Below, piece by piece: positions 43,547-45,898 of a stretch of 45,898 bases of DNA; the stretch's first letter is position 1, and every line of letters begins with the position of its first letter. Position numbers and translations under genes: made by a program. The notes beneath the pieces were generated by a model. It was not told where the DNA came from. It worked only from the letters and a program-made list of their open reading frames with translations, and ran no database searches. The DNA comes from an uncultured Cellvibrionales bacterium (lineage in GTDB: Bacteria; Pseudomonadota; Gammaproteobacteria; Pseudomonadales; Cellvibrionaceae). The stretch lies in contig CAJWBQ010000034.1 in the NCBI GenBank assembly GCA_913020115.1, forward strand, positions 1 to 45,898. Reading direction: 5' to 3'.

Positions 43547-45190
43547 TTATTTACACACTTGCTTTCGGTTTTGAGGCATCATCAAAAAAGGCCAGGGCGC
43601 GGGGAAAAAATCATTAATCTCTACTTCAATGATAGATGGCCCCTTTTCCTTGTACGCTTCCTGAATTGCCGCTCTAAGGCTCTCAGGATCATTGGCAGAG
43701 AATCCTGCGGCACCAAAGCTTTCCGCCATTTTTACAAAATCTGGATTGTGCAGGTCTGAGCAAATGACTCGACCGTCAAACCACTCTTTCTGCTGGCGCT
43801 GTACGTTAGTAAATCGGTGATCATTAAAAATAATTGTGATCAAAGGCAACTGATATTGCACTGCCGTGGCCAGCTCTTGAACGGTAAACATAAACCCACC
43901 GTCACCACTTACTTGAATAACACGCTTGTCCATATTTCCGGCCATTACACCTAAGGCCGTGGCGTAACCATAGCCTAAGGTGCCTTGATAACCGGCGCTA
44001 ATATGTTGACGAGGCTTGTACACAGGAAAACCATACCAAGAAACAAAACCCACTTGAGTCACTTCATCAACAAAAATACCGTCTTCTGGTAGCTCCTCAC
44101 GAATAACGTCAAGATACGCCATTTGTGGACCTACTTTTTCACGGATTTCTTTATTAACTTGATGCTTCAAGGTGATCAATTCATCTTCGCGACTGCTTGC
44201 CTGATGCGACTGTTTGCTAAGCGATGCAGATATCGCCTTCAAAACTGTGGCAGAATCTCCCACAATACCCACCTCTGGATCACAGATACGACGAAGCTGG
44301 GTCGGGTCTATGTCGACACGCACAATCTTCAGATCGTCGTCTTTGCCCCACATAGTCAATGGCCAGTTTAGACGGGTACCTATGGCCAACACAGCGTCCG
44401 CTTCACCCCAAAGGCGATGTCCCATCGGGAAATTCGCGCTCAAATAGTGCTCGGACGAAACAATGCCTTTACCACTGCGACAAGCCATCACCGGCGCTTC
44501 TAATGCTTTAGCTACGGCCAATACCTCTTCACTAGCTTCAAGGGCACCTGAGCCAACAACAATCATGGGTTTTTTGGCTTGACTTAATAGGGCCACCGCT
44601 TCGGCAATTGCTTCTTCATCTATTGGCGGCTTTGGGTAGTTGCTAACACCGGGGAGAACCTCAACTTCACACTCCATCGCCATTATGTCCATAGGCATCT
44701 CAACTTCAACTGGACGAGGAAAACCTGTAGTCAACTGCTTAAAAGCCTCACCAATTTGGCTCGGCGCCTGGGAGGGATGGTCAATGGGTTCAGCCCACTT
44801 GGTGATGTGTGAAATCATGCCCAGCTGGTCGTCGATTTCATGCAGATCTCCGTAGCCCTTACCTATCGCTGTAGAGGGTATCTGCCCAGAAATACACAGA
44901 ACGGGTGCGTAGTTCGACCAAGCGGTACACAAGGCACCAGCGGCATTCAGCAAACCAGGCCCCGGCACAACCGTACACACACCAACTTTACCGGTCGACT
45001 TTGCATAACCGTAAGCCATATAAGCTGTGCCTTGCTCATGACGTGTATGAATCAAACGCAGGTCATCACCCTCTTTGTACATAGCGTCAAAAAGATAGTC
45101 TAGCTGCCCGCCGGGCAAGCCAAATACAGTATCAACGCCATTCGCGCGAAGGGATTTTATTATGGCTTCTCCGCCAGTCATCTTGGTCAT
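43547..45190 (-). CDS. ThDP-dependent acetolactate synthase-like enzyme
   Basis: A 547-residue ThDP enzyme. The cofactor-activating Glu is in HTRHEQGTAYMAYGYAKSTG, preceded by GLPGGQLDYLFDAMY. The central FAD/regulatory domain reads PMIVVGSGALEASEEVL, and the ThDP motif is VSGDGGFMFTVQELATAVQY...IFNDHRFTN. AGAGG lies 9 nt upstream of the ATG. It resembles catabolic acetolactate-synthase/benzoylformate-decarboxylase relatives; no small regulatory subunit is encoded next to it, so a 2-oxoacid decarboxylase or C-C lyase role is more likely than branched-chain synthesis. Its operon partners are an aminotransferase and an aldehyde dehydrogenase. Confidence 0.82.
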   Translation of the reverse strand: MTKMTGGEAIIKSLRANGVDTVFGLPGGQLDYLFDAMYKEGDDLRLIHTRHEQGTAYMAYGYAKSTGKVGVCTVVPGPGLLNAAGALCTAWSNYAPVLCISGQIPSTAIGKGYGDLHEIDDQLGMISHITKWAEPIDHPSQAPSQIGEAFKQLTTGFPRPVEVEMPMDIMAMECEVEVLPGVSNYPKPPIDEEAIAEAVALLSQAKKPMIVVGSGALEASEEVLAVAKALEAPVMACRSGKGIVSSEHYLSANFPMGHRLWGEADAVLAIGTRLNWPLTMWGKDDDLKIVRVDIDPTQLRRICDPEVGIVGDSATVLKAISASLSKQSHQASSREDELITLKHQVNKEIREKVGPQMAYLDVIREELPEDGIFVDEVTQVGFVSWYGFPVYKPRQHISAGYQGTLGYGYATALGVMAGNMDKRVIQVSGDGGFMFTVQELATAVQYQLPLITIIFNDHRFTNVQRQQKEWFDGRVICSDLHNPDFVKMAESFGAAGFSANDPESLRAAIQEAYKEKGPSIIEVEINDFFPAPWPFLMMPQNRKQVCK

Positions 45191-45245
45191 TCTGTAAACC
45201 TCTGTATTAATTGCGAGTATAAATATTCAATGTGTTCAGCAAACT

Positions 45246-45485
45246 CTATCGCTTGCTTTTCCGCAGACGATAACGGATTAGGAAAAATGGAAAACCAATT
45301 AGGTATACCCATACCATGGGTACTTGCAGCATCTTTCCCAATGCAGACACAACATCGTTCGGGCTAACGTAAACCTTACTTTGCATGGGCTGACTTGGGT
45401 GACTATGAATAACTAAATGGTCCTTTTTGTATTCGAAATGTCCGAACTCAAAATCTATGTCAGCTAACTTGCTTTTAACTTTCAT
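45246..45485 (-). CDS. Small membrane protein of unknown function
   Basis: A 79-residue protein with a soluble N-terminal half (DIDFEFGHFEYKKDHLVIHS) and one C-terminal hydrophobic segment (VPMVWVYLIGFPFFLI) followed by a basic tail (RYRLRKSKR), predicting a single-pass inner-membrane protein. I recognise no family. A GGGGGCGAG stretch precedes the ATG, and it lies 8 bp after the nitrilase-family gene, so it is probably translated as part of the operon. Confidence 0.6.
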   Translation of the reverse strand: MKVKSKLADIDFEFGHFEYKKDHLVIHSHPSQPMQSKVYVSPNDVVSALGKMLQVPMVWVYLIGFPFFLIRYRLRKSKR

Positions 45486-45493
45486 CTCGCCCC

Positions 45494-45898
45494 CTAGCTT
45501 TTTTGCAATCGCCCAGTTTCCTGCGCGTAATCTATGCGTTTTTGCAACATTTTCGACACATCACCGGGCTCTACACCGGCCGGGGGAGTAAATTGTCCGC
45601 GTTCGTAAAGGTCATCAAATACTTCCTTACAAATGGAGATTTTTTCAACCAATGCCTTGGGCGGATTACCTTTTGGAAAACGATTCGGTGGATAAATTGA
45701 ATTGGTGTACATTTCACGAAACCCTTCCGTTCGTACATCAATCCAACAGTTGTGGTTTGTACGAGTGCGATAGTGTCGCAATGCCTCAATATCGATGGTT
45801 ACAGACAACACTTGCTCTGAGGGATACGGCGCCTCGCGCAATAACATGCCCGTGTAGTCGATCGCAAACGAGTGCCCGGGACAAAATGCCTTAGGGTA
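45494..45898 (-). CDS. Carbon-nitrogen hydrolase (nitrilase superfamily), C-terminal part
   Basis: The frame is open to the right edge without a start: it enters as YPKAFCPGHSFAIDYTGMLL and runs 134 residues to the stop. REAPYPSEQVLSVTIDIEAL is the usual C-terminal strand pair of nitrilase-superfamily amidohydrolases, followed by the family tail NHNCWIDVRTEGFREMY and YPPNRFPKGNPPK. The catalytic Glu-Lys-Cys would lie outside the window. It is the first visible member of the minus-strand operon running down to kdgK and probably hydrolyses an amide or nitrile that feeds it (inference). Confidence 0.75.
   Translation of the reverse strand, partial: YPKAFCPGHSFAIDYTGMLLREAPYPSEQVLSVTIDIEALRHYRTRTNHNCWIDVRTEGFREMYTNSIYPPNRFPKGNPPKALVEKISICKEVFDDLYERGQFTPPAGVEPGDVSKMLQKRIDYAQETGRLQKS

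Noticed and set aside
1..45898. CRISPR arrays, tRNA/rRNA genes, integrases, transposases, prophage
   Set aside because: No regularly spaced direct repeats, no tRNA-like cloverleaf and no recombinase or transposase protein were seen on either strand.

Overview
The window looks like chromosome of a free-living, probably marine, aerobic gammaproteobacterium (inference). It has two TonB-dependent receptors with LEEVIVTA-type TonB boxes, many exported oxidoreductases, GGDEF and LruC proteins, and catabolic genes for aromatics, amino acids and sugar acids. I saw no rRNA, tRNA, CRISPR array, phage or complete insertion sequence.

Layout. 1-206: start of an EamA/DMT permease that runs off the left edge. 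389-4716: TonB receptor (-) and a divergent Na+-dependent NSS symporter (+). 4760-6904: two-subunit GMC flavo-dehydrogenase with a Tat-exported small subunit. 6975-23104: an aromatic catabolic block, described below. 23141-26911: AraC-type regulator, exported metallo-beta-lactamase-fold hydrolase, DUF1254/DUF1214 protein. 26983-27834: stand-alone homoprotocatechuate 2,3-dioxygenase. 28168-34149: DUF4214-cyclophilin-PKD protein, a tiny divergent CsrA-like gene with a TTG start, a DsbA-like/REC-like/GGDEF fusion, and a lipoprotein/LruC pair. 34550-38324: AruI-like ThDP decarboxylase, periplasmic solute-binding protein, paraoxonase-like protein. 38447-45898: a tightly packed minus-strand operon (nitrilase-family amidohydrolase, small membrane protein, ThDP enzyme, HisC-like aminotransferase, aldehyde dehydrogenase, UxuA, unknown 104-aa protein, PfkB-type KDG kinase) that continues past the right edge.

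Main hypothesis. Genes at 12440-17603 are the CoA-dependent anthranilate set: bifunctional anthraniloyl-CoA monooxygenase/reductase, SDR, enoyl-CoA hydratase-family enzyme and acyl-CoA dehydrogenase. A RidA-family protein sits nearby. No aryl-CoA ligase is present. Instead there is an isatin-hydrolase-like cyclase followed by an indolepyruvate:ferredoxin-oxidoreductase-type pair (IorA/IorB). I infer a route isatin -> isatinate (an aryl-2-oxoacid) -> oxidative decarboxylation with CoA -> anthraniloyl-CoA -> ring hydroxylation/reduction -> beta-oxidation-like opening. That would bypass free anthranilate and the ligase.

The block appears to be one regulon. The motif TATTTTA-N4-TAAAATA occurs twice between the MarR gene and the monooxygenase (12308-12325 and 12351-12368). 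It occurs once between ridA and the isatin hydrolase (18511-18528), and once with a single mismatch in front of the second TonB receptor (9493-9510). The 12351 and 18511 copies overlap promoter -10 elements. The sites are read directly from the sequence; the regulator assignment and the biochemistry are inference.
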